64,000 bases of DNA from assembly GCF_040869045.1 (NCBI RefSeq), contig NC_090321.1, positions 133,167,689 through 133,231,688 on the forward strand. Reading direction: 5' to 3'. Numbering within the stretch: the first letter of the stretch is position 1; the number at the start of each line of letters is the position of its first letter. A program made the position numbers and the translations under genes. Of this stretch, positions 21,590 to 34,524 are shown piece by piece. The stretch comes from Eurosta solidaginis (lineage: Eukaryota > Arthropoda > Insecta > Diptera > Tephritidae). A model generated the notes under the pieces. That model ran no database searches and was not told the DNA's origin. It was given only the letters and a program-made list of their open reading frames with translations.

Positions 21590-22652
21590 AGGACAACGAA
21601 AAATTTAGCCTGTCAAAATTGAAGGTTTAAATTTTAATGTTAAGAGGTGCATCATGGGAATCTAGTTTTCTCTTACAAATTACATGTGGAATTTTTATTC
21701 GATGTGTACCTACGCTTTAATGACGTTTACTAAATGATCCGGTCTTATAGCGTTTTCTTTTCTGGCAAAAGTGTTATGATTTTTGTACGCGGCGCAAGAG
21801 TTGTAAATATATTTTGTTCTATTCTAAAAAGCAGGTAACACCTTTACGGGGTATTTCGTTCTTTTGTGTAATTGTTGCCTGCTCGCAACGCAAAAGCGTT
21901 ACATTTTTACCCTGCAAAAAATGGCGGTGTGGCAGTACAACCCTGCTAAACCAGCTGATCGTGGCAATTTATTTTCATAACTTCACAAATTTTTAGCGAC
22001 GAAAATGAAATGAAGGAAATAATTCTGTGTGCGTTTTTGAAAATCAGCTAATACACGGGGTATCCATTTATGTTCTTTGCATGCACTATAAATGTTGAAA
22101 ATTTTCTGGGGTAGGAGTAACTCTATTAAGGCTTTACCATTAACTTAGGAAAACATTTATTTCAGAAAAGAAAACTCTATTATTCTCCTGGAATATATGG
22201 CAAAAGTGCGTAAGTTAGTCTTAATTTTTTTTTTTAAATCAACACGGCTTCTCAGCTGCTTGAAACTCACACTTTGTCTTACTCAAATTTAATTGGCTTC
22301 AGCACTGCATAACCAGAATTATTCTTAAGAGCCTAAGTCAATGGTTCAAAGTTTAGGTAAAATATGCAGATCTTTGCATTTGGGGTTGACATTCAACCCA
22401 GAATATCTTACAAACGATACGTCTTAGTGAAAAATCTCTTTAGACCTTTTTTGTAGATCGTCCAATTTTTTATACGAATGGGTATTGCTCATCATTTAAG
22501 ACCCAGTCGTTAAAGCGCAGGTACACTTCAAATAAAAAATCAAAACCTTCCCATATAATTTTGTATTGAGAAACTAAAATCGCGATGAGGCACTTCTTAA
22601 CATAAAAATTAAAAGCTGCAATTTTTAAGGACCATCTTTTTCGTTGTTCTCA
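21590..22652. repeat. Second inverted repeat in unit 2 (arms about 0.18 kb)
   Basis: The left arm (about 21590-21775) has GGACAACGAAAAATTTAGCC, TTAATGTTAAGAGGTGCATC, TAGTTTTCTCTTACAAATTA, GTGTACCTACGCTTTAATGA. The right arm (about 22478-22652) has the reverse complement in diverged form: TTCGTTGTTCTC, GGCACTTCTTAACATAAAAA, TTGTATTGAGAAACTAAA, TTAAAGCGCAGGTACACTTC. About 700 bp lies between them. It recurs in units 3-5 and in the inverted copy. Confidence 0.75.
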
Positions 22653-22748
22653 AAAATATTTTTACTATACCAAAAGAAAAAAATTTACTTCTTATATCTG
22701 GCCCATCCTAAAGAACATAAATTATGAAATACGTCTTGCTCTTCTTTA

Positions 22749-23305
22749 TGCGGCAGTTACTCACGAACGTACGTACCAAAAACGTGTCAGCTGACACGAC
22801 CTATCTTATGAGTGTGCAATGTAAACGAAAACTCACCGACGTGCAACGCCCGTACGTACGTAGCCCGGAACGTAGAAATCAAAACAATTTTGATTTTGTC
22901 CGTAAGCTGATCGCTCTCTCACTAGACAGAGTTGTCTAGTAACCTTTTGTGCGCTAATTTTTTTGCAAGAACACCTAATTAAAGTTTGAAAAACTGTGAA
23001 AATAATTCGAAATAATTATGTAAAAGTGCAGATTATAAATATGTAATCTATTTATATTTATTTAATATTAATTCCAGCCTTTTACAACATCAAAAATTAA
23101 ATTGGAAAAAGTTGATGTTTCCATAAGCATGCATGCAAACTGGTCAATGGCAACAGTGCTTTGCTGTAAACAATACATACACAAATATGTTATGTACATG
23201 TACACAAACGCACACATTGATTCGTACGGGCTTGAGGGTTCGGTCAAACGTGTTTCGTACGACATACGTCCGTACGTACGGCACACGTCGGTTCGTAATT
23301 GCCGC
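22749..23305. mobile_element. MITE with TIRs, unit 2 copy
   Basis: The ends are inverted: (T)GCGGCAGTTACTCACG at the left and GTAATTGCCGC at the right, followed inwards by paired CGTACGTAC-rich blocks. It is flanked by TTTA on both sides (22745-22748 and 23306-23309). The inverted unit copy shows the uninterrupted sequence GCTCTTCTTTACTCTTCATA (as reverse complement near 52100), an exact empty site with one TTTA. The element is about 557 bp and codes for nothing recognisable. Family unknown. Confidence 0.8.
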
Positions 23306-23332
23306 TTTACTCTTCATATACATCTACATTTG

Positions 23333-24190
23333 TGGTTAAAAAAACGCTTGATAATGTTTAGGAGGTCCATCTAGCGGCAATTATTGAAGACTCGCAGCAG
23401 TGGTAAATAACTTTCTACAAAACGGGTTGTTCTGAATATCGGAGGCACGCACCTCTGTTGGTCATAGTGTATAACCTATAGCTGAATCGGTTACAATTAA
23501 TAGTGGACACACACCCTTTTTCGGTCATAGAAGTGGAGAATGACGCAGAGATAAAACGGAGAGACACATTTCAGTTGCAACTGAGTATAATGCATACCGC
23601 AATTTAGCAGTACTAATTTTAGGCGCAAAAATTTCATAATAGATAAAATTACACCTTAAGCAGTCCATATAATGTTTGAGTGCATATGTATGTATAAAAA
23701 CACAGCTATAATGTGAAAATCATACCATTTAGAATTTCTCTGCTATTTTCGTGTTCACAACTGTACATACATACGTGTTTTTTTACACGCGTATACGTTT
23801 CGTTTGCGCGTGAAAAAAACGCCTATCTTCTCTTAGATAATGCTTAGGAGACCCATCTAGCGGCAGTGGTTAAATAACTAACATAACATCACAGGGTGCA
23901 CCGAAAAGCGGAGACACAACCCTCTGATGGCCATATGGTATAACATATAGCTGAATCGGATGCGATGAATTGTGGACACACATAGAATACATAGAATTAG
24001 TGTAGAGGATGAAACAGAAACACATATTTCAGTTACATCTGAGTATAATGCGTATTGAAATTTAATAGGACAAATTTTATGCGCAGCAATTTCAGAGGTG
24101 TATTTAAAGTTTGTCGCTTAGCAGTCCATATAAAGCTTAAGCGTAAACGTATATAGAACTGAAAAAACACAGCTATTAATTATGTGGGTA
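23333..24190 (+). repeat. Diverged internal direct duplication in unit 2
   Basis: Copy 1 (about 23333-23720) and copy 2 (about 23809-24190) share GATAATGTTTAGGAGGTCCATCTAGCGG-type starts, GTATAACCTATAGCTGAATC, GTGGACACACA, TTTCAGTTGCAACTGAGTAT, GGCGCAAAAATTTCA, AGCAGTCCATATAATGTTTG and ACACAGCTAT in the same order, with many substitutions. The inverted copy ends in the spacer between them and so has only copy 1. Confidence 0.8.
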
Positions 24191-24534
24191 AACACATGTC
24201 TGTTTGTATAATGAGTTGATGCTCTAATATTGAAATGTCAATGCGACAGTTATGTACATTATTAAATGGTAAGGTAATGATTGAATTTAAAGTAAATGCA
24301 TTTGCAAGTGTTCCTGACCTACGACAACATGCAGGGTGTGAAAAATTCCTAGTTATACATCAAGCAAGGAATATGTATATAAGTGAAGGAAGATAATATT
24401 CTTTTTCATAGTTTTCAATCAATTTTTGTAAAATTGGAAATTATTACCACTACCACCCAACTTAAAATGTTGATGAAAACAAAAGTTTAGTGCATTGTGC
24501 TCTAATTAAATGTTGCGAAATGAATTAAAACAAG

Positions 24535-25123
24535 TAATACCGCAAAAAGAAATTTAAAGCTGCGTCCGGTTCCGAGAAACGGTGCTAGCTTAAGACTCAA
24601 GCCAGCAGACACTTCGTGAAAACACGACCTACGACTTCCGAACGACTTGGATAATTGATATTACATTTATTGGCAATTCAATACCGCAAAAAAAATTTAA
24701 AGCTGCGTCCGGTTCCGAGAAACGGGAGTGTCTTCTAGCTTAAAACTCAAGCCAGCAGACACTTCGTGAAAACACGACCTACAGCTTCCGAACGACTTGG
24801 ATAATTGATATTACATTTATTGGCAATTTAATACCACAAAAAAATTTAAAGCTACGTCCTGTTCCGAGAAACGGGAGTGTCTGCTAGCATAAGACTCAAG
24901 CCAGCAGACACTTCGTGAAAACACGACCTACAGCTTCCGAACGACTTGGATAATTGATATTACATTTATTGGCAATTTAATACCGCAAAAAAATTTAAAG
25001 CTGCGTCCGGTTCCGAGAAACGGGAGTGTCTGCTAGCTTAAGACTCTAGCCAGCAGACACTTCGTGAAAACACTTAAGCCAGCAGAGACTTCGTGACAAC
25101 ACGACGTACAGCTCCCTAACGAC
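24535..25123 (+). repeat. 150-bp satellite, array C (about 4 monomers, direct)
   Basis: It starts inside a monomer (TAATACCGCAAAAAG) with a shortened first copy lacking GGGAGTGTC before GCTAGC, and ends with the conserved junction CTTAAGCCAGCAGAGACTTC to CTCCCTAACGAC. Confidence 0.95.
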
Positions 25124-25603
25124 TACAATAATTTATACCTTATTGATTGCCTAAATGTTTCGTTGTCCTGAAAAATATTTTCACTATACCAAAAGGAAAA
25201 ATTAAATTTTATATTTTGCCGACCCTAATAAACATAAATTATAACTTTCGAAAATCAGTGAGTTGCATGTTACTGATTACTCAAAACTTAGCAACACTTA
25301 ACTTGACTTAGAAGTCTGTTGAATTTTGATTTTCTATGTAAGTTCTAAGTGACGTTTACATTTTGAGATGCCATTTGTTTGTTTCCATTTCATTTTGACA
25401 TACAAATTGACATTTATTGATTATGATGCCGGAGTGTATGCGCTAAGTGTAGTATAATCGGTGCTAAATTTCCAAGTTTACGCGAAGTCAAGTTAAGTCT
25501 ATGCTAAGTATCAGTAATGGGCCCTTAAGTCTGAAGCCACGAGACGCTTGGCGAAAACACATATGAACATACATATGTACACATGTACAATGTATGTACA
25601 TGT

Positions 25604-26751
25604 TAGCGCGCATACAATGATTTAAGTAATGCGTAAATTTAGTTGCATCAATATGTTGATTGTTTTTGTGTTGATGATGTTTGCAACTATAACGGTTTAT
25701 AAAATACATGGCGGTCTTCTTTGTTTCGAAAATCAGAGAAAGGTTTGTGCATATTTCGTATTTGTATTTTCCCGCTTGCGCGCAAGATTTCTGATAACGG
25801 TTACATATGTATGTACATATGTGCTTTAGGGTGTGCCGAGAAAAACAAGTTTTCAATTTCTATGCTCTCAAATGTTTCTATTTTATTAAAAAAAAAAAAA
25901 ACCCTCACCAAAGATGGGTCCTATAACTCCACTCTACGGGGTACGATATTTTTATTTTATTTTCCCATTTCGTTAATATGGGAAAAATTATTTTTTGTCC
26001 TAACTTGAATTTACTCAACTTTTTACGAAAATCTTTTATGTGCCGTTTTGCCTAGTTTTGAGGTCTTGTACAAGTTACAAAAAGTTTTTATGATTTTTTT
26101 CTAATCATATCATTTGAAAACACTCTTAAGGTATTGAGATCTTAATTACGAATTTATGTTATTATTATATTGTTTTAGTTATGGCTATGTGAATTTATGC
26201 TTTATCATTTCAATACACTTTTTAAGTGTGAAATAACTGTTTACACAATTTCGTCAAAGAACACAACTTCAAATGGCCATGAATTTTGGAAAAAAATCGT
26301 AATTAAGATCTCAATATATTAAAGAGTGTTTATAAATGATATGATTAGAGAAAAAAATCATAAAAATTGTTTGTAGCCTGTACAAGACCTTAAAACTAGG
26401 CGGGAAATCCTTTTTTCGGGTACCACTTAGAGTGGAGTAATAGGACCAAACTTTGGTGAGGGTTTTATTTTTACATCAAATAGAAACATTTAAGAGGATA
26501 GAATTTGGACAAAATTTTTTTCGAACCACTCTAATATGCACTTTTTCATAAGTACCCGTTAGCGCATGCCATTTGAAACATATCGAAATACAAACTTTTC
26601 TCTGATTTTCGAAAAATAGTAGAGCGAGATGTATTTTAGAAACCGTTATAGTAGCAAACATATCAGTTTGTGCTAACACATACACAATCAACATATTCAT
26701 GCAACTAAATTTACTCATTACTCAAATCATTTGTAGTAAGTATGCTCGCTA
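25604..26751. repeat. Imperfect palindrome in unit 3
   Basis: Same two arms and centre as in unit 2 (19707-20856), same paired blocks, with only scattered differences between the units. Confidence 0.88.
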
Positions 26752-28636
26752 CCTTGAATGTATGTTCCAGCATTGCCACTCGCGCAATTTTTTTTTGTTC
26801 TAAAAGTGTATCATTCCTGAAAAAATATATCAATTCGTTTTAATAGATTGATACATATGTAGTTTTTGAGTCATTTCGTCTGAATTTTATATAATGTGTG
26901 AAACAAAATTCTGAAATTAATAATATTTAAAACAAAACATCACCGCACTATTTTGGCTAAACGGATCACACAACTGAATTTTATAAAATTTTACCAACGC
27001 TCAGTTTTAAATAAATGTCGCTGTTATAAAGGTTTTTCTATTTAACATATCGAAACGCGTTTATTTAAACGGAATTATTGTTTATACGTTTTTTAACAAA
27101 TACTACTTATTTTAAACAAAACTAATACCCACAAAATAATTATGTAGAAGAAATACGGTTTATCTATATATATAATATAGATATAAAGGAAAAAATGAAT
27201 ATCATTCTAAAATTTTATATACTATAAAACTGCATATTCAAACATTTTTTAGAAATTTTACTGAAAATTTGTAGTTCCCCCATGACAGGGACAGAGCTTC
27301 AATCTTCCAAAATAAAAATGTATACATTTTAGATTTTTTGTATCTTTGTATCCACTCATTAAAAATGTATTCAAATGTATACAATTGTATCCAAACTGCA
27401 ACCCTGGCATGCACATTGTACATATCTGTACGGACTAGGGTAGATCTCCTGCGCGCATGCTATTAGAAAATATTGTTTAAGACAACGAAAAATTTAGCCT
27501 GTCAAAATTGAAGGTTTTAATTTTAATGTTAAGAGGTGCATCATGCGAATCTAGTTTTCTCTTACAAATTACATGTGGAATTTTTATTCGATGTGTACCT
27601 ACGCTTTAATGACGTTTACTAAATGATCCGGTCTTATAGCGTTTTCTTTTCTGGCAAAAGTATTATGATTTTTGTACGCGGCGCAAGAGTTGTAAATATA
27701 TTTTGTTCTATTCTAAAAAGCAGGTAACGCCTTTACGGGGTATTTCGTTCTTTTGTGTAATTGTTGCCTGCTCGCAACGCAAAAGCGTTACATTTTTACC
27801 CTGCAAAAAATGGCGGTGTGGCAGTACAACCCTGCTAAACCAGCTGATCGTGGCAATTTATTTTCATAACTTCACAAATTTTTAGCGACGAAAATGAAAT
27901 GAAGGAAATAATTCTGTGTGCGTTTTTGAAAATCAGCTAATACACGGGGTAGCCATTTATGTTCTTTGCATGCACTATAAATGTTGAAAATTTTCTGGTG
28001 TAGGAGTAACTCTATTAAGGCTTTACCATTTACTTAGGAAAACATTTATTTCAGAAAAGAAAACTCTATTATTCTCCTGGAATATATGGCAAAAGTGCGT
28101 AAGTTAGTCTTAATTTTTTTTTTTAATCAACACGGCTTCTCAGCTGCTTGAAACTCACACTTTGTCTTACTCAAATTTAATTGGCTTCAGCACTGCATAA
28201 CCAGAATTCTTCTTAAGAGCCTAAGTCAATGGTTCAAAGTTTAGGTAAAATATGCAGATCTTTGCATTTGGGGTTGACATTCAACCCAGAATATCTTACA
28301 AACGATACGTCTTAGTGAAAAATCTCTTTAGACCTTTTTTGTAGATCGTCCAATTTTTTATACGAATGGGTATTGCTCATCATTTAAGACCCTGTCGTTA
28401 AAGCGCAGGTACACTTCAAATAAAAAATCAAAACCTTCCCATATAATTTTGTATGGAGAAACTAAAATCGCGATGAGGCACTTCTTAACATAAAAATTAA
28501 AAGCTGCAATTTTTAAGGACCATCTTTTTCGTTGTTCTCAACAATATTTTTACTATACCAAAAGAAAAAATTTTACTTCTTATATCTGGCCCATCCTAAA
28601 GAACATAAATTATGAAATACGTCTTGCTCTTCTTTA

Positions 28637-29220
28637 TGCGGCAGTTACTCACGAACGTACGTACCAAAAACGTGTCAGCTGACACGACCTATCTTATGAG
28701 TGTGCAATGTAAACGAAAACTCACCGACGTGCAACGCCCGTACGTACGTAGCCCGGAACGTAGAAATCAAAACAATTTTGATTTTGTCCGTAAGAACGTG
28801 TCAGCTGATCGCTCTCTCACTAGACAGAGTTGTCTAGTAACCTTTTGTGCGCTAATTTTTTGACCGTTTGCAATTTTTTGCAAAAACACCTAATTAAGGT
28901 TTGAAAAATTGTGAAAATAATTCGAAATAATTATGTAAAAGTGCAGATTATAAATATGTAATCTATTTATATTTATATAATATTAATTCCAGCCTTTTAC
29001 AACATCAAAAATTAAATTGGAAAAAGTTGATGTTTCCATAAGCATGCATGCAAACTGGTCAATGGCAACAGTGCTTTGCTGTAAACAATACATACACAAA
29101 TATGTTATGTACATGTACACAAACGCACACATTGATTCGTACGGGCTTGAGGGTTCGGTCAAACGTGTTTCGTACGACAAACGTCCGTACGTACGGCACA
29201 CGTCGGTGGGTAATTGCCGC
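28637..29220. mobile_element. MITE, unit 3 copy
   Basis: Same insertion site and TTTA flanks as in unit 2, with GCGGCAGTTAC and GTAATTGCCGC ends. It is slightly longer owing to AACGTGTCAG and a GACCGTTTGCAATTTTT segment. Confidence 0.8.
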
Positions 29221-30357
29221 TTTACTCTTCATATACATCTACATTTGTGGTTAAAAAAACGCTTAGATAATGTTTAGGAGGTGCATCTAGCGGCAATTAT
29301 TGAAGACTCGCAGCAGTGGTAAATAATTTGCTACAAAACGGGTTGTTCTGAATATCGGAGGCACGCACCTCTGTTGGTCATAGTGTATAACCTATAGCTG
29401 AATCGGTTACAATTAATAGTGGACACACACCCTTTTTAGGCGCAAAAATTTCATAATAGATAAAATTACACCTTAAGCAGTCCATATAATGTTTGAGTGC
29501 ATATGTATGTATAAAAACACAGCTATAATGTGAAAACCGTACCATTTAGAATTTCTCTGCTATTTTCGTGTTCACAACACATACTGTACATACATACGTG
29601 TTTTTTTACACGCGTATACGTTTCGTTTGCGCGTGAAAAAAACGCCTATCTTCTCTTAGATAATGCTTAGGAGACCCATCTAGCGGCAGTGGTTAAATAA
29701 CTAACATAACAGCACAGGGTGCACCGAAAAGCGGAGACACAACGCTCTGATGGCCATATGGTATAACATATAGCTGAATCGGTTGCGATGAATTGTGGAC
29801 ACACATAGAATACATAGAATTAGTGTAGAGGATGAAACAAAAACACATATTTCAGTTACATCTGAGTATAATGCGTATTGAAATTTAATAGGACCAATTT
29901 TATGCGCAGCAATTTCAGAGGTGTATTTAAAGTTTGTCGCTTAGCAGTCCATATAAAGCTTAAGCGTAAACGTATATAGAACTAAAAAAACACAGCTATT
30001 AATTATGTGGGTAAACACATGTCTGTTTGTATAATGAGTTGATGCTCTAATATTGAAATGTCACTGCGGCAGTTATGTACATTATTAAATGGTAAGGTAA
30101 TGATTGAATTTAAAGTAAATGCATTTGCAAGTGTTCCTGACCTACGACAACATGCAGGGTGTGAAAAATTCCTAGTTATACATCAAGCAAGGAATATGTA
30201 TATAAGTGAAGGAAGATAATAATCTTTTTCATAGTTTTCAATCAATTTTTGTAAAATTGGAAATTATTACCACTACCACCCAACATAAAATGTTGATGAA
30301 AACAAAAGTTTAGTGCATTGTGCTCTAATTAAATGTTGCGAAATGAATTAAAACAAG

Positions 30358-31247
30358 TAATACCGCAAAAAGAAATTTAAAGCTGCGTCCGGTTCCGAGA
30401 AACGGTGCTAGCTTAAGACTCAAGCCAGCAGACACTTCGTGAAAACACGACCTACGACTTCCGAACGACTTGGATAATTGATATTACATTTATTGGCAAT
30501 TTAATACCGCAAAAAAAATTTAGAGCTGCGTCCGGTTCCGAGAAACGGGAGTGTCTGCTAGCTTAAGACTCAAGCCAGCAGACACTTCGTGAAAACACGA
30601 CCTACAGCTTCCGCACGACTTGGGTAATTGATATTACATTTATTGCCAATTTAATACCTCAAAAAAAATTTAAAGCTGCGTCCGGTTCCGAGAAACGGGA
30701 GTGTCTGCTAGCTTGAGACTCAAGCCAGCAGACACTTCGGGAAAACACGACCTACGACTTCCGAACGACTTGGATAATTGATATTGCATTTATTGGCAAT
30801 TTAATACCGCAAAAAAAAATTTAAAGCTGCGTCCGGTTCCGAGAAACGGGAGTGTCTTCTAGCTTAAAACTCAAGCCAGCAGACACTTCGTGAAAACACG
30901 ACCTACAGCTTCCGAACGACTTGGATAATTGATATTACATTTATTGGCAATTTAATACCACAAAAAAATTTTAAGCTACGTCCGGTTCCGAGAAACGGGA
31001 GTGTCTGCTAGCTTAAGACTCAAGCCAGCAGACACTTCGTGAAAACACGACCTACAGCTTCCGAACGACTTGGATAATTGATATTACATTTATTAGCAAT
31101 TTAATACCGCAAAAAAATTTAAAGCTGCGTCCGGTTCCGAGAAACGGGAGTGTCTGCTAGCTTAAGACTCAAGCCAGCAGACACTTCGTGAAAACACTTA
31201 AGCCAGCAGAGACTTCGTGACAACACGACGTACAGCTCCCTAACGAC
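30358..31247 (+). repeat. 150-bp satellite, array D (about 6 monomers, direct)
   Basis: It begins with the same shortened first monomer as array C and ends with the conserved junction. It holds two monomers more than array C, with variants GAGCTGCG and TTGCCAATTT. Confidence 0.95.
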
Positions 31248-31727
31248 TACAATAATTTATACCTTATTGATTGCCTAAATGTTTCGTTGTCCTGAAAAAT
31301 ATTTTCACTATACCAAAAGGAAAAATTAAATTTTATATTTTGCCGACCCTAATAAACATAAATTATAACTTTCGAAAATCAGTGAGTTGCATGTTACTGA
31401 TTACTCAAAACTTAGCAACACTTAACTTGACTTAGAAGTCTGTTGAATTTTGATTTTCTATGTAAGTTCTAAGTGACGTTTACATTTTGAGATGCCATTT
31501 GTTTGTTTCCATTTCATTTTGACATACAAATTGACATTTATTGATTATGATGCCAGAGTGTATGCGCTAAGTATAGTATAATCGGTGCTAAATTTCCAAG
31601 TTTACGCGAAGTCAAGTCAAGTCTATGCTAAGTATCAGTAATGGGCCCTTAAGTCTGAAGCCAGGAGACGCTTGGCGAAAACACGTATGAACATACATAT
31701 GTATGTACACATGTACAATGTACATGT

Positions 31728-33105
31728 TAGCGCGCATACAATGATTTAAGTAATGCGTAAATTTAAGCTGGAGACATTGGTGCTTTATCGGTAACCGTAT
31801 CGGTAACCTTTTAACAGCTGATTCGACCAACCTTATGAGAATCAATGCAATCGATTATTGGTGCCGCTAAGGTCGTAACCGTATCGTAGCCAACCAATTG
31901 GGTTTTGGTTTACCGTCGTAACGATAAACAGCTGATTACGTTAGGGATACGGATACAGCGATTCGACATACGGCACCAATGACTCCAGCTATAGTTGCAT
32001 CAATATGTTGATTGTTTTTGTGTTGATGATGTTTGCAACTATAACGGTTTATAAAATACATGCCGGTCTACTTTCTTTCGAAAATCAGAGAAAAGTTTGT
32101 GCATATTTCGTATTTGTATTTTCCCGCTTGCGCGCAAGATTTCTGATAACGGTTACATATGTATGTACATATGTGTTTTAGGGTGTGCCGAGAAAAACAA
32201 GTTTTCAATTTCTATGCTCTCAAATGTTTCTATTTTATTAAAAAAAAAACAAAACCCCTCACCAAAGATGGGTCCTATAACTCCACTCTACGGGGTACGA
32301 TATTTTTATTTTATTTTCCCATTTCGTTAACATGGGAAAAATTATTTTTTGTCCTAACTTGAATTTACTCAACTTTTTACGAAAATCTTTTATGTGCCGT
32401 TTTGCCTAGTTTTGAGGTCTTGTACAAGTTACAAAAAGTTTTTATGATTTTTTTCTAATCATATCATTTGAAAACACTCTTAAGGTATTGAGACCTTAAT
32501 TACGAATATATGTTATTATTATATTGTTTTAGTTATGGCTATGTGAATTTATGCTTTATCATTTCAATACACTTTTTAAGTGTGAAATAACTGTTTACAC
32601 AATTTCGTCAAAGAACACAACTTCAAATGGCCATGAATTTTGGAAAAAAATCGTAATTAAGATCTCAATATATTAAAGAGTGTTTATAAATGATATGATT
32701 AGAGAAAAAAATCATAAAAATTGTTTGTAGCCTGTACAAGACCTTAAAACTAGGCGGGAAATCCTTTTTTCGGGTACCACTTAGAGTGGAGTAATAGGAC
32801 CAAACTTTGGTGAGGGTTTTATTTTTACATCAAATAGAAACATTTAAGAGGATAGAATTTGGACAAAATTTTTTTCGAACCACTCTAATATGCACTTTTT
32901 CATAAGTACCCGTTAGCGCATGCCATTTGAAACATATCGAAATACAAACTTTTCTCTGATTTTCGAAAAATAGTAGAGCGAGATGTATTTTAGAAACCGT
33001 TATAGTAGCAAACATATCAGTTTGTGCTAACACATACACAATCAACATATTCATGCAACTAAATTTACTCATTACTCAAATCATTTGTAGTAAGTATGCT
33101 CGCTA
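31728..33105. repeat. Imperfect palindrome in unit 4, left arm interrupted
   Basis: Same arms as in unit 2; the left arm carries the 225-bp MITE at 31766-31990. Confidence 0.85.
31766..31990. mobile_element. 225-bp MITE, private to unit 4
   Basis: The ends are AGCTGGAGACATTGGTGC and GCACCAATGACTCCAGCT, an 18-bp inverted repeat with one mismatch. The other units read GTAAATTTAGTTGCATC uninterrupted. The filled site reads AAATTTA, element, ATAGTTGC, consistent with a TA target duplication. Inside are GGTAACCGTATCGG blocks and two CAGCTGATT motifs in an inverted-looking arrangement. No coding capacity. TA target sites are typical of the Tc1/mariner group, but the family is not recognised. Confidence 0.85.
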
Positions 33106-34524
33106 CCTTGAATGTATGTTCCAGCATTGCCACTCGCGCAATTTTTTTTTTGTTCCAAAAGTGTATCATTCCTGAAAAAATGTTTCAATTCGTTTTAATA
33201 GATTGATACATAGTTTTTGAGTCATTTCGTCTGAATTTTATATAATGTGTGAAACAAAATTCTGAAATTAATAATATTTAAAACAAAACATCACCGCACT
33301 ATTTAGGTTAAACGGATCACACAACTGAATTTTATAAAATTTTACCAACGCTCAGTTTTAAATAAATGTCGCTGTTATAAAGGTTTTTCTATTTAACATA
33401 TCGAAACCCGTTTATTTAAACGGAATTATTGTTTATACGTTTTTTAACAAACACTACTTATTTTAAACAAAACTAATACCCACAAAATAATTATGTAGAA
33501 GAAATACGGTTTATCTATATATATAATATAGATATAAAGGAAAAAATGAATATCATTCTAAAATTTGATATACTATAAAACTGCATATTCAAACATTTTT
33601 TAGAAATTTTACTGAAAATTTGTAGTTCCCCCATGACAGGGACAGAGCTTCAATCTTCCAAAATAAAAATGTATACATTTTAGATTTTTTGTATCTTTGT
33701 ATCCACTCATTAAAAATGTATTCAAATGTATACAATTGTATCCAAACTGCAACCCTGGCATGCACATTGTACATATCTGTTTTCATAGGTACGGACTAGG
33801 GTAGATCTCCTACGCGCATGCTATTAGAAAATATTGTTTAGGACAACGAAAAATTTAGCTTGTCAAAATTGAAGGTTTTAATTTTAATGTTAAGAGGTGC
33901 ATCATGCGAATCTAGTTTTCTCTTACAAATTACATGTGGAATTTTTATTCGATGTGTACCTACGCTTTAATGACGTTTACTAAATGATTCGGTCTTATAG
34001 CGTTTTCTTTTCTGGCAAAAGTGTTATGATTTTTGTACGCGGCGCAAGAGTTGTAAATATATTTTGTTCTATTCTAAAAAGCAGGTAACGCCTTTACGGG
34101 GTATTTCGTTCTTTTGTGTAATTGTTGCCTGCTCGCAACGCAAAAGCGTTACATTTTTACCCTGCAAAAAATGGCGGTGTGGCAGTACAACCCTGCTAAA
34201 CCAGCTGATCGTGGCAATTTATTTTCATAACTTCACAAATTTTTGGCGACGAAAATGAAATGAAGGAAATAATTCTGTGTGCGTTTTTGAAAATCAGCTA
34301 ATACACGGGGTAGCCATTTATGTTCTTTGCATGCACTATAAATGTTGAAAAATTTCTGGGGTAGGAGTAACTCTATTAAGGCTTTACCATTTACTTAGGA
34401 AAACATTTATTTCAGAAAAGAAAACTCTATTATTCTCCTGGAATATATGGCAAAAGTGCGTAAGTTAGTCTTAATTTTTTTTTTAAATCAACACGGCTTC
34501 TCAGCTGCTTGAAACTCACACTTT

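Larger units (their letters stand above)
19227..24534 (+). repeat. Unit 2 of the macrorepeat, full length
   Basis: This is the reference copy, about 5.3 kb, between satellite arrays B and C. In order it holds: a junction block (GCCTAAATGTTTCGTTGTCC onward), a half satellite monomer at about 19623-19668, a palindrome (19707-20856), an A/T-rich block, an inverted repeat (21590-22652), an embedded MITE (22749-23305), and a diverged internal duplication (23333-24190). Its right end is GAATTAAAACAAG joined to TAATACCGC of the satellite. No ORF above 85 codons has any recognisable domain. A CGTTGTYCT-ACTATACCAAAAG-ACATAAATTATRA block at about 19266-19350 recurs in diverged form at about 22641-22730. 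Confidence 0.93.
25124..30357 (+). repeat. Unit 3 of the macrorepeat, full length with a ~100-bp deletion
   Basis: It is near identical to unit 2 throughout. It has the palindrome at 25604-26751, the MITE at 28637-29220 and the internal duplication. Copy 1 of the duplication lacks about 100 bp near 29433, where CCCTTTTT joins directly to AGGCGCAAAA; in unit 2 these are separated by the CGGTCATAGAAGTGG... segment. The MITE contains AACGTGTCAG at 28795, absent in unit 2 and unit 4. Confidence 0.93.

Noticed and set aside
22724..22939. A 71-83 codon plus-strand frame at the MITE left end
   Set aside because: It starts outside the MITE and runs into its terminal repeat, and its C-terminus differs between units owing to a 10-bp indel, so it is not under coding constraint.
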